A stretch of DNA of 54,235 bases from an uncultured Lutibacter sp. (GCF_947495725.1 NZ_CANLZZ010000010.1:1-54235); one strand, 5' to 3'; shown: positions 32,952 to 42,757, counted from the stretch's first letter. A program made the numbers and translations. Notes: a model not told the origin generated them from the sequence alone.

Positions 32952-34628
32952 TTAACTTAAACCGCTTATTACTCCCTTGTCATCAATATGCATAGATTCG
33001 GAAGCAGGAACCGATGGTAAGCCAGGCATACGCATCATTTGTCCAAAAATTGGAATAATAAATCTTGCTCCAGCCGAGATACTAATTTCTCTTACAGTTA
33101 CTACAAAGTTTTTAGGCCTTCCTCTTAAAAATTCATTATCAGAAAATGACTTTTGAGTTTTTGCTATACAAATAGGGAAATTACCAAAACCTAGTCTATC
33201 TATTCGTTTTAAATTAAGTTTTGCCATTTTATCAAAATCAACTCCATCTGCGCCATAAATTTCTTTTGCAATTATTTCAATTTTTTCCTTTACTGGTAAA
33301 TTGTAATCGTAAAGTGGCTTAAAATGAGCATTATTTCTTTCTACAACATTAATAACAGCTTCGGCTAAATCTTTACATCCCTCACCTCCTTTTGCCCAAC
33401 CTTTAGAAACTACGGCCTGCACACCAATATTGCTACATTCATTAACAATAAAATTAATTTCATCTTCCGAGTCTCCACTAAAGTAATTTATTGCTACAAC
33501 AGGTTCAATTTCAAATTTTCTAATATTTTCAATATGCTTCTCTAAGTTACAAAATCCTTGTTTTACATAATTTAAGTTAGAAGTGTTTAATTCTTCTTTT
33601 GATGAACCTCCGTGATGTCTTAGTGCGCGTATTGTAGCCACCAATACAACTGCTTTTGGACTTAACCCAGAGGCTACACATTTTATATTTAAGAATTTTT
33701 CAGCACCTAAATCTGCACCAAAACCAGCTTCCGTAACCACATAATTAGATAATGAAAGTCCCATTTTTGTAGCTATAATGGTATTTGTTCCTTGAGCAAT
33801 GTTAGCAAATGGACCACCATGGATTATAGCTGGATTTTCCTCTAATGTTTGCACTAAATTAGGTTTAATAGCATCTTTCAATAAAATGGCCATCGCATTT
33901 TCAGCTTTTAAATCTCTTGCAAAAATTGGATTATTATCAAATGTAAAACCAACTAAAATATCACCCAATCGTTTTTTTAAATCTTTTAAATCACTTGCCA
34001 TACAGAGGATTGCCATTACTTCTGAAGCAGGTGTAATGTTAAATCCATCCTCTCTTGGAATTCCGTGAGCTTTTCCACCTAATCCAATTGTTACACTGCG
34101 TAATGCTCTATCATTTAAATCTATTACACGTTTCCACAAAATGGTTCTTGGGTCAATATTTAATTTGCAACAGCTACTTTGTAAATTATTATCAATTAAA
34201 GCCGATAGCAAATTATTTGCTTTTTCAACAGCATTAAAATCACCTGTAAAATGAAGGTTGATATCTTCCATTGGTAAAACCTGAGAATAACCTCCTCCTG
34301 CTGCCCCACCTTTCATTCCAAAAACTGGACCTAATGATGGCTCCCTTAAAACAACAGTAGCTTGTTTATTTAATTTATTTAGTCCTTCTGTTAAACCAAT
34401 TGAAACGGTTGTTTTTCCCTCTCCTGCTGGAGTTGGTGTCATTGCAGTAACTAATATTAAATTATTTTCCTTAACTTTTTCTTCATCAATAATACTTAAC
34501 GGCAACTTAGCTTTGTACTTTCCATAAAGTTCTAAATCATCTTCATCAATATTTAATTTTCTTGCAATTTTCTTAATATTTACTAGCTTTTTACTTTGTG
34601 CTATTTCAATATCCGTTAAATGTTTCAT
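32952..34628 (-). CDS. fhs: formate-tetrahydrofolate ligase
   Basis: 558 residues, the expected size. TPTPAGEGKTTVSIGL (from about 61) is the ATP-binding loop; EPSLGPVFGMKGGAAGGGYSQVLPMEDINLHFTGD is the family signature, and the C-terminal GEIMRMPGLP-type end is present as GQMMRMPGLPSVPASE. It makes 10-formyl-THF from formate, THF and ATP in the cytosol. A single gene, with its own upstream region of 170 bp shared with the divergent secDF. Confidence 0.97.
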   Translation of the reverse strand: MKHLTDIEIAQSKKLVNIKKIARKLNIDEDDLELYGKYKAKLPLSIIDEEKVKENNLILVTAMTPTPAGEGKTTVSIGLTEGLNKLNKQATVVLREPSLGPVFGMKGGAAGGGYSQVLPMEDINLHFTGDFNAVEKANNLLSALIDNNLQSSCCKLNIDPRTILWKRVIDLNDRALRSVTIGLGGKAHGIPREDGFNITPASEVMAILCMASDLKDLKKRLGDILVGFTFDNNPIFARDLKAENAMAILLKDAIKPNLVQTLEENPAIIHGGPFANIAQGTNTIIATKMGLSLSNYVVTEAGFGADLGAEKFLNIKCVASGLSPKAVVLVATIRALRHHGGSSKEELNTSNLNYVKQGFCNLEKHIENIRKFEIEPVVAINYFSGDSEDEINFIVNECSNIGVQAVVSKGWAKGGEGCKDLAEAVINVVERNNAHFKPLYDYNLPVKEKIEIIAKEIYGADGVDFDKMAKLNLKRIDRLGFGNFPICIAKTQKSFSDNEFLRGRPKNFVVTVREISISAGARFIIPIFGQMMRMPGLPSVPASESMHIDDKGVISGLS

Positions 34629-34726
34629 TTTGATCTAATTTAAGGTAACAAATATATAAATTTAGTAGTCTAGATTCCATATAAATATTAAACCCTAAAT
34701 TAATAGGTATAAAAAGCCCAAAAGTA

Positions 34727-34757
34727 TTGTCAGTCTCTATTTGAAATTATATATTTG
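34727..34757 (+). promoter_or_regulatory. promoter of secDF
   Basis: TTG (34727-34729), 20 bp, TATATTTG (34750-34757); the ATG follows at 34799. Confidence 0.7.
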
Positions 34758-34798
34758 CACGTTTATTACAAAAGAATTTTTTATTAAAATAATTTAAA

Positions 34799-37789
34799 AT
34801 GCAAAACAAAGGACTTATAAAGTTATTCGCTATCCTATTTGGAATAGTAAGTTTGTACCAATTATCATTTACATGGTTTACAAATGGTGTTGAAGATAAA
34901 GCTAAAACATATGCTGAATCTAAATCTGACGACGGTAAAGAAATCGCAAAATTAGAAAGAGTTTACTTAGACTCAATTGCAAATAAACCAGTTATTGATT
35001 TAGGTATTGCAAAATTTAGTTATAACGATATTAAGGATAAAGAATTAAATTTAGGATTAGACCTTAAAGGAGGTATTAATGCTATTTTACAAGTTTCTGT
35101 AAAAGATATTTTAATTGGTTTATCAAATGAATCCAAAAATCCAATATTCAACGAAGCTTTAGCGAGAGCAACAGAAGCTCAAAGAAATAGTGATGATCGT
35201 TTTTTAGATTTATTTTTTGATGCTTTTGAAAAAACAAGTGCTGGAAGTGTTAAATTAAGCGACCCTAGCATTTTTGGAAATAAGTCTTTAAGAGAAAAAA
35301 TAAATTTCAAACTTTCTGATAAAGAAGTAATGCCAATTATTGAAGCTGAAGTTACAGGTTCAGTAAATACTGCTTTTGAAGTTTTAAGAAGTCGTATTGA
35401 TAAATTTGGTGTTACCCAACCAAACATTCAACGAATTGGAAATTCTGGTCGTATTTTAATTGAGTTACCAGGAGCTAAAGATATTGATCGTGTAAAAAAA
35501 TTATTACAAAGTACTGCCGAATTACAGTTTTGGGAAGTTTATTCTAACCAAGAAACAGCAAATTTCTTTTTTCAAGCAAACTCTGTAGTAGAAAATTTAT
35601 TAAAAAGTACAGAAACAGAAGTTGATTCAACTAGCGCTAAAGAAGATTTAGAAGATCTTTTAGGTGAAGTTTCAGATTCTTTAGCTACTAAAAGAACAAA
35701 AAATTTATTTTCTGTTTTATCGCCAAGCATTCCTCAATCTCAAAATCAAGTTTCTTCTATTATAGGAACAGCTAAGGTTATTGACACTGCAAAAGTAAAT
35801 TCATACTTAGCAATGAAAGAAGTTAGAGCACTGCTAACAAATGAAATGAAATACGCTAAATTCCTTTGGGATTCAAAATCATTTACATCTGCTGCAGCTG
35901 ACGGAAATGATGCTACTGAGTTAATTTACTTATACGGTATAAAATCTAACCGTGAAGATGTTGCTCCAATTGAAGGTGATGTTATTGATGATGCAAGTCA
36001 AGAATTTGGACAAACAGGAAAACCTGAAGTTAGTATGACAATGAATGCTAGCGGAACAAGACAATGGGCAAAAATGACTACCGAAAATGTAGGTAAATTT
36101 GTAGCTGTTGTTTTAGATGACAACGTTCATACAGCACCTTCAGTAAATACAGCTATTACAACTGGTAGAACTTCTATTTCTGGTGGAAGCATGACCGTTG
36201 AAGAAGCACAAGATATTGCAAACGTATTAAAAGCAGGTAAATTACCAGCTGCTGCACATATTATCCAATCAGAAGTTGTTGGTCCATCTTTAGGTCAAAA
36301 AGCAATTAATAGTAGTATGAGTTCTTTTGGATTAGCGCTGTTATTAGTATTACTTTGGATGATTTTTTACTATGGTAAAGCAGGTGCTTTTGCCGATGTT
36401 GCCTTATTAGTTAACCTTTTATTTATATTCGGAATTTTAACTGCCTTTGGAGCAGTATTAACTTTACCTGGTATTGCTGGTATTATATTAACAATAGGTA
36501 TGTCGGTTGATGCCAACGTAATTATTTTCGAAAGAATTAAAGAAGAACTTGACAAAGGAAAAGGATTAAAAGGAGCTATTGAGCACGGATTTAGTTTTAA
36601 AGGTGCATTATCAGCAATTATTGATGCTAACATTACAACAATGTTAACTGGTATTATTCTTTATGTATTTGGAACTGGACCAGTAAAAGGTTTTGCTTAT
36701 ACATTAATGGTAGGTATTGTTACTTCATTGTTTACAGCGGTATTTATCACTCGTTTATTAATTGATTGGTATGCTGCTAAAGGAAAAACGTTTACTTTCA
36801 ACACAAACATTACTAAAAAATGGTTTAGAAGAATTGATATTAAATTCTTAACCAAACGTAAAATTGCATACGTAATTTCATCAATTATAATTCTTGGAGG
36901 TTTAATTTCATTGTTTACAAATGGATTAAATTATGGAGTTGATTTTGTGGGAGGAAGATCTTACGTTGTTAAATTTGATAAAACCATAAGTCCTACAGAA
37001 GTTTCAGAAACTCTTAAAGGTGCTTTTGGAAGTGCTCCTGAAGTTAAAACTTATGGTGAGTCTAGTCAATTAAAAGTTACTACAAAGTATAAAATTGAAG
37101 AAGAAGGAAATCATATTGATGATGAAGTTCAAGATTTATTATTTAAAGGTTTAAAAGGTTATTTGCCTGAAGGACTTTCAATGGATGAATTTAAACCTGG
37201 GTTTGATGGAAAGAAAACCGTAGGTATAATGAGCTCTATAAAAGTTGAGCCAACTATTGCAGATGATATTAAAACTGCTGCAGGATGGGCAATTTTAGGT
37301 TCGTTATTGGTTGTATTCTTATATATCTTATTTAGATTTAGAAAATGGCAATACAGTCTTGGAGCTGTAGCTGCAGTATTCCACGATGTATTAATAGTAC
37401 TTTCTATATTCTCAATATTTTATAAAATATTGCCATTTGATATGGAAATCGGACAATCATTTATTGCGGCTATTTTAACAGTAGTTGGATATTCGTTGAA
37501 CGATACCGTGGTAATTTTTGATAGAATTCGTGAATTTGCAGGTATTCATACTGGTTGGAAATTCTCTAAAGTCGTAGACACTGCTTTAAGCAGCACACTT
37601 GGTAGAACTATCAATACTTCGTTAACAACATTAGTTGTTTTAATGGCTATCTTCTTGTTTGGAGGTGATTCTATTAAAGGATTTATGTTTGCATTAATTA
37701 TTGGTGTTGTAGTGGGTACGTATTCATCACTATTTATTGCATCTCCATTAATGTATGATACAGTAAAAAAAGTAGATTCTAAAAAATAA
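34799..37789 (+). CDS. secDF: fused protein translocase subunit SecDF
   Basis: 996 residues. SecD part: membrane helix near 8-27, LNLGLDLKGGINAILQV (D1), a large periplasmic insertion (200-480), then five helices with ADVALLVNLLFIFGILTAFGAVLTLPGIAGIILTIGMSVDANVIIFERI. SecF part from about 690: YGVDFVGGRSYVVKF and AAVFHDVLIVLSIFSIF, with the closing GYSLNDTVVIFDRIRE. It uses proton flow to pull exported proteins across the inner membrane. Fusion of SecD and SecF is the rule in Bacteroidota. Confidence 0.97.
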   Translation: MQNKGLIKLFAILFGIVSLYQLSFTWFTNGVEDKAKTYAESKSDDGKEIAKLERVYLDSIANKPVIDLGIAKFSYNDIKDKELNLGLDLKGGINAILQVSVKDILIGLSNESKNPIFNEALARATEAQRNSDDRFLDLFFDAFEKTSAGSVKLSDPSIFGNKSLREKINFKLSDKEVMPIIEAEVTGSVNTAFEVLRSRIDKFGVTQPNIQRIGNSGRILIELPGAKDIDRVKKLLQSTAELQFWEVYSNQETANFFFQANSVVENLLKSTETEVDSTSAKEDLEDLLGEVSDSLATKRTKNLFSVLSPSIPQSQNQVSSIIGTAKVIDTAKVNSYLAMKEVRALLTNEMKYAKFLWDSKSFTSAAADGNDATELIYLYGIKSNREDVAPIEGDVIDDASQEFGQTGKPEVSMTMNASGTRQWAKMTTENVGKFVAVVLDDNVHTAPSVNTAITTGRTSISGGSMTVEEAQDIANVLKAGKLPAAAHIIQSEVVGPSLGQKAINSSMSSFGLALLLVLLWMIFYYGKAGAFADVALLVNLLFIFGILTAFGAVLTLPGIAGIILTIGMSVDANVIIFERIKEELDKGKGLKGAIEHGFSFKGALSAIIDANITTMLTGIILYVFGTGPVKGFAYTLMVGIVTSLFTAVFITRLLIDWYAAKGKTFTFNTNITKKWFRRIDIKFLTKRKIAYVISSIIILGGLISLFTNGLNYGVDFVGGRSYVVKFDKTISPTEVSETLKGAFGSAPEVKTYGESSQLKVTTKYKIEEEGNHIDDEVQDLLFKGLKGYLPEGLSMDEFKPGFDGKKTVGIMSSIKVEPTIADDIKTAAGWAILGSLLVVFLYILFRFRKWQYSLGAVAAVFHDVLIVLSIFSIFYKILPFDMEIGQSFIAAILTVVGYSLNDTVVIFDRIREFAGIHTGWKFSKVVDTALSSTLGRTINTSLTTLVVLMAIFLFGGDSIKGFMFALIIGVVVGTYSSLFIASPLMYDTVKKVDSKK

Positions 37790-37813
37790 TATATTTAAAA
37801 GAATTAAATACAT

Positions 37814-37847
37814 AAAAACCGTTTTGAAATATCAAAACGGTTTTTTC
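37814..37847 (+). terminator. terminator of secDF
   Basis: 14-bp perfect stem AAAAACCGTTTTGA / TCAAAACGGTTTTT with AATA loop and T run. Confidence 0.9.
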
Positions 37848-37902
37848 TATTTCAAATTAGCATTTTATTACAAACAGAATATGATAATTATTTATTGATT
37901 AT

Positions 37903-37910
37903 TACATTTG
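37903..37910 (+). promoter_or_regulatory. -7 element TACATTTG of the hpt-adk fusion
   Basis: TACATTTG (37903-37910) fits TAnnTTTG and lies 15 bp before ATG 37926. It covers the TTG at 37908, which therefore is not the start codon. Confidence 0.6.
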
Positions 37911-37925
37911 CAACAAACAGAACCA

Positions 37926-39041
37926 ATGAGCATTATTAAATTACACGACAAATATTTCAAATCGTATATTTCTGAAATTCAAATACAAGAAGCTGTTGAA
38001 AGCGTTGTACAAAAAGTATACGCCGATTGTAAAGATGAAACTCCAATATTTATAGGAATATTAAATGGATGTTTTATGTTTGTTGCAGATTTTGTTCGTG
38101 AATATAACGGACCTTGTGAAGTTTCATTCGTAAAATTAGCATCATACCAAGGAACTAATTCAACAGGAAAAATAAAACAACTTGTTGGTGTTAATGAAAA
38201 CTTAGAAGGTAGAACTGTAGTTATTCTTGAGGATATTATTGATACCGGTAATACTCTTGAAGAAATCTACAAAATATTTGAAGATAAAAAATTAAAACAA
38301 CTAAAAATAGCAACGTTATTCTTTAAACCCGACGTGTTTAAAAAAGAACTACCAATAGATTATATAGGAATTTCAATTCCCGACAAATTTATTGTAGGGT
38401 ACGGATTAGACTACGACGGAATAGGAAGAAATTATGCTAGTATATATCAACTAACAACAAAACCAACCATGAAAAACATTGTATTATTTGGCCCTCCAGG
38501 TGCAGGAAAAGGAACGCAAGCAGAATTACTAAGAGACAAATACGAACTAATTCACATTTCAACAGGTGAAGTTTTTCGTTTCAATATTAAAAACGAAACT
38601 GAGCTTGGATTATTAGCAAAATCATACATGGATGATGGTAATTTAGTTCCTGATGAGGTAACAATTAAAATGTTAAAAGCTGAAGTTGAAAGAAATGCTG
38701 ACGCTAAAGGTTTCATTTTTGATGGATTTCCTCGAACAGAATCACAAGCTGCCGCATTAGATGCTTTTTTAGAAGAAAAAGGTGAATCAATTAATGGAAT
38801 GGTTGCACTTGAAGTACCTGAAGATTTATTAGTTGGAAGATTACTAGAACGTGGAAAAACTAGTGGTAGATCTGATGACCAAGACGAAAGTAAAATTCGT
38901 AACAGATTTAATGAATATAATACAAAAACAGCTGTTTTAAAAGATTATTACCAAGCACAAAACAAATATTTTGGAGCAAATGGTGTTGGAACTATTCCAG
39001 AAATAACTGAGCGTTTATGCTCAATTTTTGATAAAATATAA
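37926..39041 (+). CDS. adk: hypoxanthine phosphoribosyltransferase-adenylate kinase fusion
   Basis: 371 residues from ATG 37926. Residues 1-178 are a complete purine phosphoribosyltransferase: GILNGCFMF, the PRPP loop EDIIDTGNT (102-110) and FIVGYGLDYDGIGRN. Residues 182-371 are a complete adenylate kinase: GPPGAGKGTQ (189-198), HISTGEVFR, FDGFPRT, and a short LID without zinc cysteines. Thus one chain salvages hypoxanthine or guanine and phosphorylates AMP. The 190-residue adk part is of free-standing size and begins with a Met at 38469, so internal initiation is possible. Upstream of obg, as usual for adk in this group. Confidence 0.93.
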   Translation: MSIIKLHDKYFKSYISEIQIQEAVESVVQKVYADCKDETPIFIGILNGCFMFVADFVREYNGPCEVSFVKLASYQGTNSTGKIKQLVGVNENLEGRTVVILEDIIDTGNTLEEIYKIFEDKKLKQLKIATLFFKPDVFKKELPIDYIGISIPDKFIVGYGLDYDGIGRNYASIYQLTTKPTMKNIVLFGPPGAGKGTQAELLRDKYELIHISTGEVFRFNIKNETELGLLAKSYMDDGNLVPDEVTIKMLKAEVERNADAKGFIFDGFPRTESQAAALDAFLEEKGESINGMVALEVPEDLLVGRLLERGKTSGRSDDQDESKIRNRFNEYNTKTAVLKDYYQAQNKYFGANGVGTIPEITERLCSIFDKI

Positions 39042-39121
39042 TTTATGTTGTTTAATTATTTAGTGTTTTAAATACTAATTACTTAACTTCTAAATAATTA
39101 AATAAATAAAATTACAATATT

Positions 39122-40114
39122 ATGACTGAAGGAAATTTTGTTGACTACACAAGGGTATATGGAAGCTCTGGTAAAGGTGGTGGTGGATCTACCCATTTAC
39201 ATAGAGAAAAATATATTACTAAAGGTGGACCCGATGGTGGTGATGGTGGTCGAGGAGGACATATTATTGTACGTGCAAACCCAAACTTGTGGACACTTTT
39301 CCATTTAAAGTTTAATAAGCATTTTAGAGCCGAACACGGTGGTCACGGAGCAAAATCTAGAAGTACAGGTAAAGACGGTGGCGATGTTTATATTGATGTT
39401 CCTTTAGGAACCATTGTACGAGATGGCGAAACACAAGAAATTCTTTTTGAAATAACCAAAGAAAATACTGAACAAATTTTACTCGAAGGTGGTATGGGAG
39501 GTTTAGGAAACTGGAATTTTAGATCATCTACAAATCAAACACCTAGATATGCACAACCTGGAGTTGATGGTAAAGAAGGTTGGTTTCAGTTAGAATTAAA
39601 GCTATTAGCCGATGTTGGGTTAGTTGGGTTTCCAAATGCCGGAAAATCGACACTTTTATCAGTTATAACTTCAGCAAAACCTAAAATTGCCGATTATGCT
39701 TTTACAACGTTAAAACCAAATCTTGGTATTGTACAATATCGCGATTTTCAAACGTTTGTAATGGCTGATATCCCAGGAATTATTGAAGGCGCCTCTGAAG
39801 GTAAAGGATTAGGACATCGATTTTTAAGACATATTGAACGTAACTCGGCGCTGTTGTTTTTAATTCCTGCAGATTCTGATGATATTAAAAAGGAATATAA
39901 AATTTTATTGAACGAACTTAAACAACACAATCCAGAATTATTAGATAAAGAACGTCTTTTAGCGATTTCTAAATCTGATATGCTTGATGACGAGTTGAAA
40001 GAAGAAATTAAAAAAGACCTTCCAAAAGGTATTAAAACATTATTTATTTCATCTATTGCTCAACAAGGTCTTGTAGAACTAAAAGACACGCTTTGGAAAA
40101 TGTTAAACGATTAA
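39122..40114 (+). CDS. obgE: Obg GTPase (CgtA)
   Basis: 330 residues. N-terminal glycine-rich Obg domain ([42 protein letters not shown]), then the G domain with [25 protein letters not shown] and SKSDM. No C-terminal OCT domain, which is common in this phylum. It acts on 50S maturation and stress response in the cytosol. Separated from the hpt-adk gene by 80 bp and probably cotranscribed. Confidence 0.96.
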   Translation: MTEGNFVDYTRVYGSSGKGGGGSTHLHREKYITKGGPDGGDGGRGGHIIVRANPNLWTLFHLKFNKHFRAEHGGHGAKSRSTGKDGGDVYIDVPLGTIVRDGETQEILFEITKENTEQILLEGGMGGLGNWNFRSSTNQTPRYAQPGVDGKEGWFQLELKLLADVGLVGFPNAGKSTLLSVITSAKPKIADYAFTTLKPNLGIVQYRDFQTFVMADIPGIIEGASEGKGLGHRFLRHIERNSALLFLIPADSDDIKKEYKILLNELKQHNPELLDKERLLAISKSDMLDDELKEEIKKDLPKGIKTLFISSIAQQGLVELKDTLWKMLND

Positions 40115-40128
40115 GAATATTGAAATTT

Positions 40129-40266
40129 AAAAGAGGCTTACCGAAAGCTTAAATTTGCGTCAACCTGAACTCGTTTCAGGTTCACTTGTCGATAGGTAAT
40201 ACTTATGATGAGATTCTGAAATAAATTCAGAATGACGTTATTAAATACTTTTAGAAAGCCTCTTTT
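40129..40266. terminator. split terminator stem holding an inserted REP-like unit
   Basis: AAAAGAGGCTT (40129-40139) and AAGCCTCTTTT (40256-40266) are an 11-bp perfect stem that would serve both convergent genes, but they are separated by about 116 bp. The interior contains the two-hairpin unit described separately at 40158-40237. Confidence 0.6.
40158..40237. repeat. REP/MITE-like double-hairpin element
   Basis: Bounded by CGTCA and TGACG, it contains two short palindromes: AACCTGAA (40162-40169) / TTCAGGTT (40175-40182) and ATTCTGAA (40213-40220) / TTCAGAAT (40226-40233). Units of this form, with CTGAA and TTCAG arms and CGTCA/TGACG ends, are dispersed in many flavobacterial genomes; copy number cannot be seen from one window. 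Confidence 0.65.
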
Positions 40267-40770
40267 CTAATTTTTTAAAACAATTGGCAAAGTAAATTCT
40301 GTTGTAACTGGTATTCCTCGTTTTAAACCAGGAGACATTTTAGGCAATTTTCCAACTCCAATTTCAACAATACTATCAATATTAGGAATTTGATTTTTTA
40401 CCAAATCCGAAAACTTCATATTTACAAGAGAAACATTTCCTTTATTATCAACGTGTAATTTAATAAATATGGTGTCGTTTATTTTCTCTGAAATAACTAA
40501 ATTATAAGAAAGTAAAGAAGCGTATAATTGCTCGGATAATTTAATTTGTGAACATATTTTTTGTTTTTCTTCAGATGGAATACTATCACAACTAGGAAAC
40601 AACGGAAAAACATCAACACTATTAAAATCTATAATAGTATCTACTACTGGTATAGTTGCCTTTTCAGTATTATTTACAAAATAAGTACATGATAAAACAA
40701 GTCCAGTTAAAATTAATAATGCAATTAATTGCTTTAAAATACGTTTAAAATTCACAATGTGAAAATACAA
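40267..40770 (-). CDS. TonB C-terminal-domain-like protein
   Basis: 167 residues. One N-terminal membrane segment with a Cys at its end (LIALLILTGLVLSC), a linker (DVFPLFPSCDSIPSEEKQKICSQ), and a C-terminal TonB-like domain with IFIKLHVDNKGNVSLVNMKF, SIVEIGVGKLPKMSPGLKRGIPVTTEFTLPIVL. The arrangement parallels the C-terminal part of the neighbouring BlaR-like protein (VDEIPVFPGCEGTKEELKKC), so the two are paralogous. Follows that gene with 50 bp between and probably reads with it; a link to TonB energy transfer or sensing is inference. Confidence 0.75.
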   Translation of the reverse strand: MYFHIVNFKRILKQLIALLILTGLVLSCTYFVNNTEKATIPVVDTIIDFNSVDVFPLFPSCDSIPSEEKQKICSQIKLSEQLYASLLSYNLVISEKINDTIFIKLHVDNKGNVSLVNMKFSDLVKNQIPNIDSIVEIGVGKLPKMSPGLKRGIPVTTEFTLPIVLKN

Positions 40771-40820
40771 CTTTTTAGTTTAGTCAACAATCTAACAATG
40801 TATATTTTACATCTAATAAA

Positions 40821-42320
40821 CTATTGAACTTTACTTGTAATTATAATAACTCCATTTTTTCCTTTTTCTCCATATTTTTCCATTGCCGATTTATCCTTAA
40901 GTACATCAATCCTTTCAATATCTGAAGGTTTTAATTGCTTCATTTCTAATTCTGAAATTTCCTTTCCATTTAAAATATAAATAGGCTGTGACCCATTTTC
41001 ATTTTTTAAATCACCTTCTTCACTCTCTACCTTAAAAGCAATAGGCAAGGAATATTTAACTCCAACATTTTTCCCTAAATGTTTTCCTGGTTTCATTTTT
41101 GGAAGACTACTAACAACTCTTATTGCTTCATCTGCTAAAATCTGATGTGGTGCCTTCGCTTCAACATCTGCAATATTACCTTCACTATCAATTTTAAACA
41201 TTACAAAAATTCTCTTTATTCCAGGTTCTAACTCCAAACCTTTAGCTTTCTTCGAATTAAAATTATTGCCTACATGTTCCATAATTCCCTCTTGAAAACA
41301 TTTTTTTAATTCTTCCTTTGTTCCTTCGCAACCTGGAAAAACCGGAATTTCATCCACATTAGAGAATGGTACAGAATCATCTTCAGCTGAACCCGCTACT
41401 TGTTTGTTTTTAAATTCTTCCTCATCATTTTTATTACTCTTTTCAATATTTAGAGTATCTGATTGCGCTTTTTCCGAGCACGACGAATAAAATAACATTG
41501 CAATTAACAGCGGAACAACAAATAAATATTTTAACTGTTTAATATTTCGAGATTTTTCTTTTGTAATCATTTTAATTCTTTTTTTAATTAATGATTGTTT
41601 ATAAAATTCATTGATAAATGTGATATTTTCAACACTAAAAGTTTCAGAAAGTAACTTGTTAAAATATTGGGTTTTATCTGTTTCTTTAACAACTTCTGCA
41701 TCCGAAATATATTCATGCAATAAGGTAATACGTTTTTGAAAAATATATATAAACGGATTAAACCAAAACACAATTTTCAACAATTCAAACAACAATAAAT
41801 CTAGAGTGTGCTTTTGCTTACAATGAACTAATTCGTGTTGGATAACATTAAAACTATTATTTTCAAGTAAATCCTTATGAATAAAAATATAGTTGAAAAA
41901 AGAAAACGCCGAATGTTTATTCTCCAATAAAACTAAATTGTAATTTTCCTTTTTAACAACTCTATTTGAAGAAATTAATGTTAATATTTTGAAAAGTTTA
42001 ACAAAGAATATGCTTAATAAAATAAGCATTCCTACGTAAAAAATAATTTTCAAAAAATCTAAAACAATTAAACTATTCTCGGATTGTCCAATCACATTTT
42101 GAGGGTTTAAAAAAACCGTGGGTAGTTGAATTAGGTAATCTTGAGCTGCGCTTTTTTGAATACTTTCTACTTTTAAAAATGGAATAATAAACGATAAGAA
42201 TGGCGCAATCAATAAATAAAATCTGTTCCATTTAAAGAAAGTTTCTTTATGTAAAAAAAAATCGTAAACAGCCAATAAAACTGCTTGAAACAACAGTACT
42301 TGTATTAAATAATTTATCAT
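40821..42320 (-). CDS. BlaR1-like M56 metallopeptidase with TonB and plug-like C-terminus
   Basis: 499 residues. Four membrane segments around a zinc site HELVH (162-166) and further helices near 175-195 and 266-285 form the BlaR1/MecR1 membrane peptidase. The rest is periplasmic: a TonB C-terminal domain (IFVMFKIDSEGNIADVEAKAPHQ, then SSLPKMKPGKHLG) and a TonB-receptor plug-like end (PIYILNGKEISELEMKQLKPSDIERIDVLKDKSAMEKYGEKGKNGVIIITSK). In this family an outside signal activates cleavage of the BlaI repressor. Its start overlaps the end of the BlaI-like gene (ATGA-type, 42317-42320). Confidence 0.88.
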   Translation of the reverse strand: MINYLIQVLLFQAVLLAVYDFFLHKETFFKWNRFYLLIAPFLSFIIPFLKVESIQKSAAQDYLIQLPTVFLNPQNVIGQSENSLIVLDFLKIIFYVGMLILLSIFFVKLFKILTLISSNRVVKKENYNLVLLENKHSAFSFFNYIFIHKDLLENNSFNVIQHELVHCKQKHTLDLLLFELLKIVFWFNPFIYIFQKRITLLHEYISDAEVVKETDKTQYFNKLLSETFSVENITFINEFYKQSLIKKRIKMITKEKSRNIKQLKYLFVVPLLIAMLFYSSCSEKAQSDTLNIEKSNKNDEEEFKNKQVAGSAEDDSVPFSNVDEIPVFPGCEGTKEELKKCFQEGIMEHVGNNFNSKKAKGLELEPGIKRIFVMFKIDSEGNIADVEAKAPHQILADEAIRVVSSLPKMKPGKHLGKNVGVKYSLPIAFKVESEEGDLKNENGSQPIYILNGKEISELEMKQLKPSDIERIDVLKDKSAMEKYGEKGKNGVIIITSKVQ

Positions 42321-42688
42321 TTTTCTGTCTTTTTGTCATTAATACTCTTTAATATAGCCTCCAAATCATTTAAATCAACATCATTTTTTTTAACAAAAAA
42401 TGACACCATACTTTTAAATGATCCTTCAAAATAACCATCTACAATTTTTTGCAAACTTTGATTACTATAATCTGTTTTTTTTACAATTGGAAAATAAATA
42501 TGACCTCTACCCTTTGCATTATGACCTACAAAATTTTTAGTCTCAAGTATTCTAATTATCGTAGAAACAGTATTATACGCGGGTTTAGGCAAAGGCAATT
42601 CTTCTATTATTTCTTTTACCGATGCCTCTTCCAAATACCATAAAACTTGCATTAACTGCTCTTCTGCTTTTGTTAATTGTTTATTCAT
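42317..42688 (-). CDS. BlaI/MecI-family transcriptional repressor
   Basis: 123 residues. Winged helix of the BlaI/MecI/CopY family: LTKAEEQLMQVLWYLEEASVKEIIEELPLPKPAYNTVSTIIRILETKNFVGHNAKGRGHIYFPIV, then a dimerisation helix region (SFFVKKNDVDLNDLEAILKS). First gene of the operon with the BlaR-like and TonB-like genes; three identical-type dyads immediately upstream are its likely operators. Confidence 0.92.
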   Translation of the reverse strand: MNKQLTKAEEQLMQVLWYLEEASVKEIIEELPLPKPAYNTVSTIIRILETKNFVGHNAKGRGHIYFPIVKKTDYSNQSLQKIVDGYFEGSFKSMVSFFVKKNDVDLNDLEAILKSINDKKTEK

Positions 42689-42694
42689 TTTTCA

Positions 42695-42757
42695 ACTAAG
42701 TTTTTAGTTTAACAATACAAATATAACTAAATATTTAGTTTAAACTAATTTTTTAGT
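42695..42757. promoter_or_regulatory. three BlaI-type operators overlapping the blaI promoter
   Basis: ACTAA-N4-TTAGT occurs three times: 42695-42708, 42726-42739 (within the 16-bp palindrome AACTAAATATTTAGTT) and 42744-42757. A minus-strand -7 element TATATTTG (plus strand CAAATATA at 42718-42725) lies between the first two, so bound repressor would block the promoter. Direct autoregulation is strongly suggested. Confidence 0.75.

Noticed and set aside
37908..37925. TTG at 37908 as start of the hpt-adk gene.
   Set aside because: The TTG is the end of a TACATTTG promoter element, and ATG 37926 gives the usual start of the enzyme.
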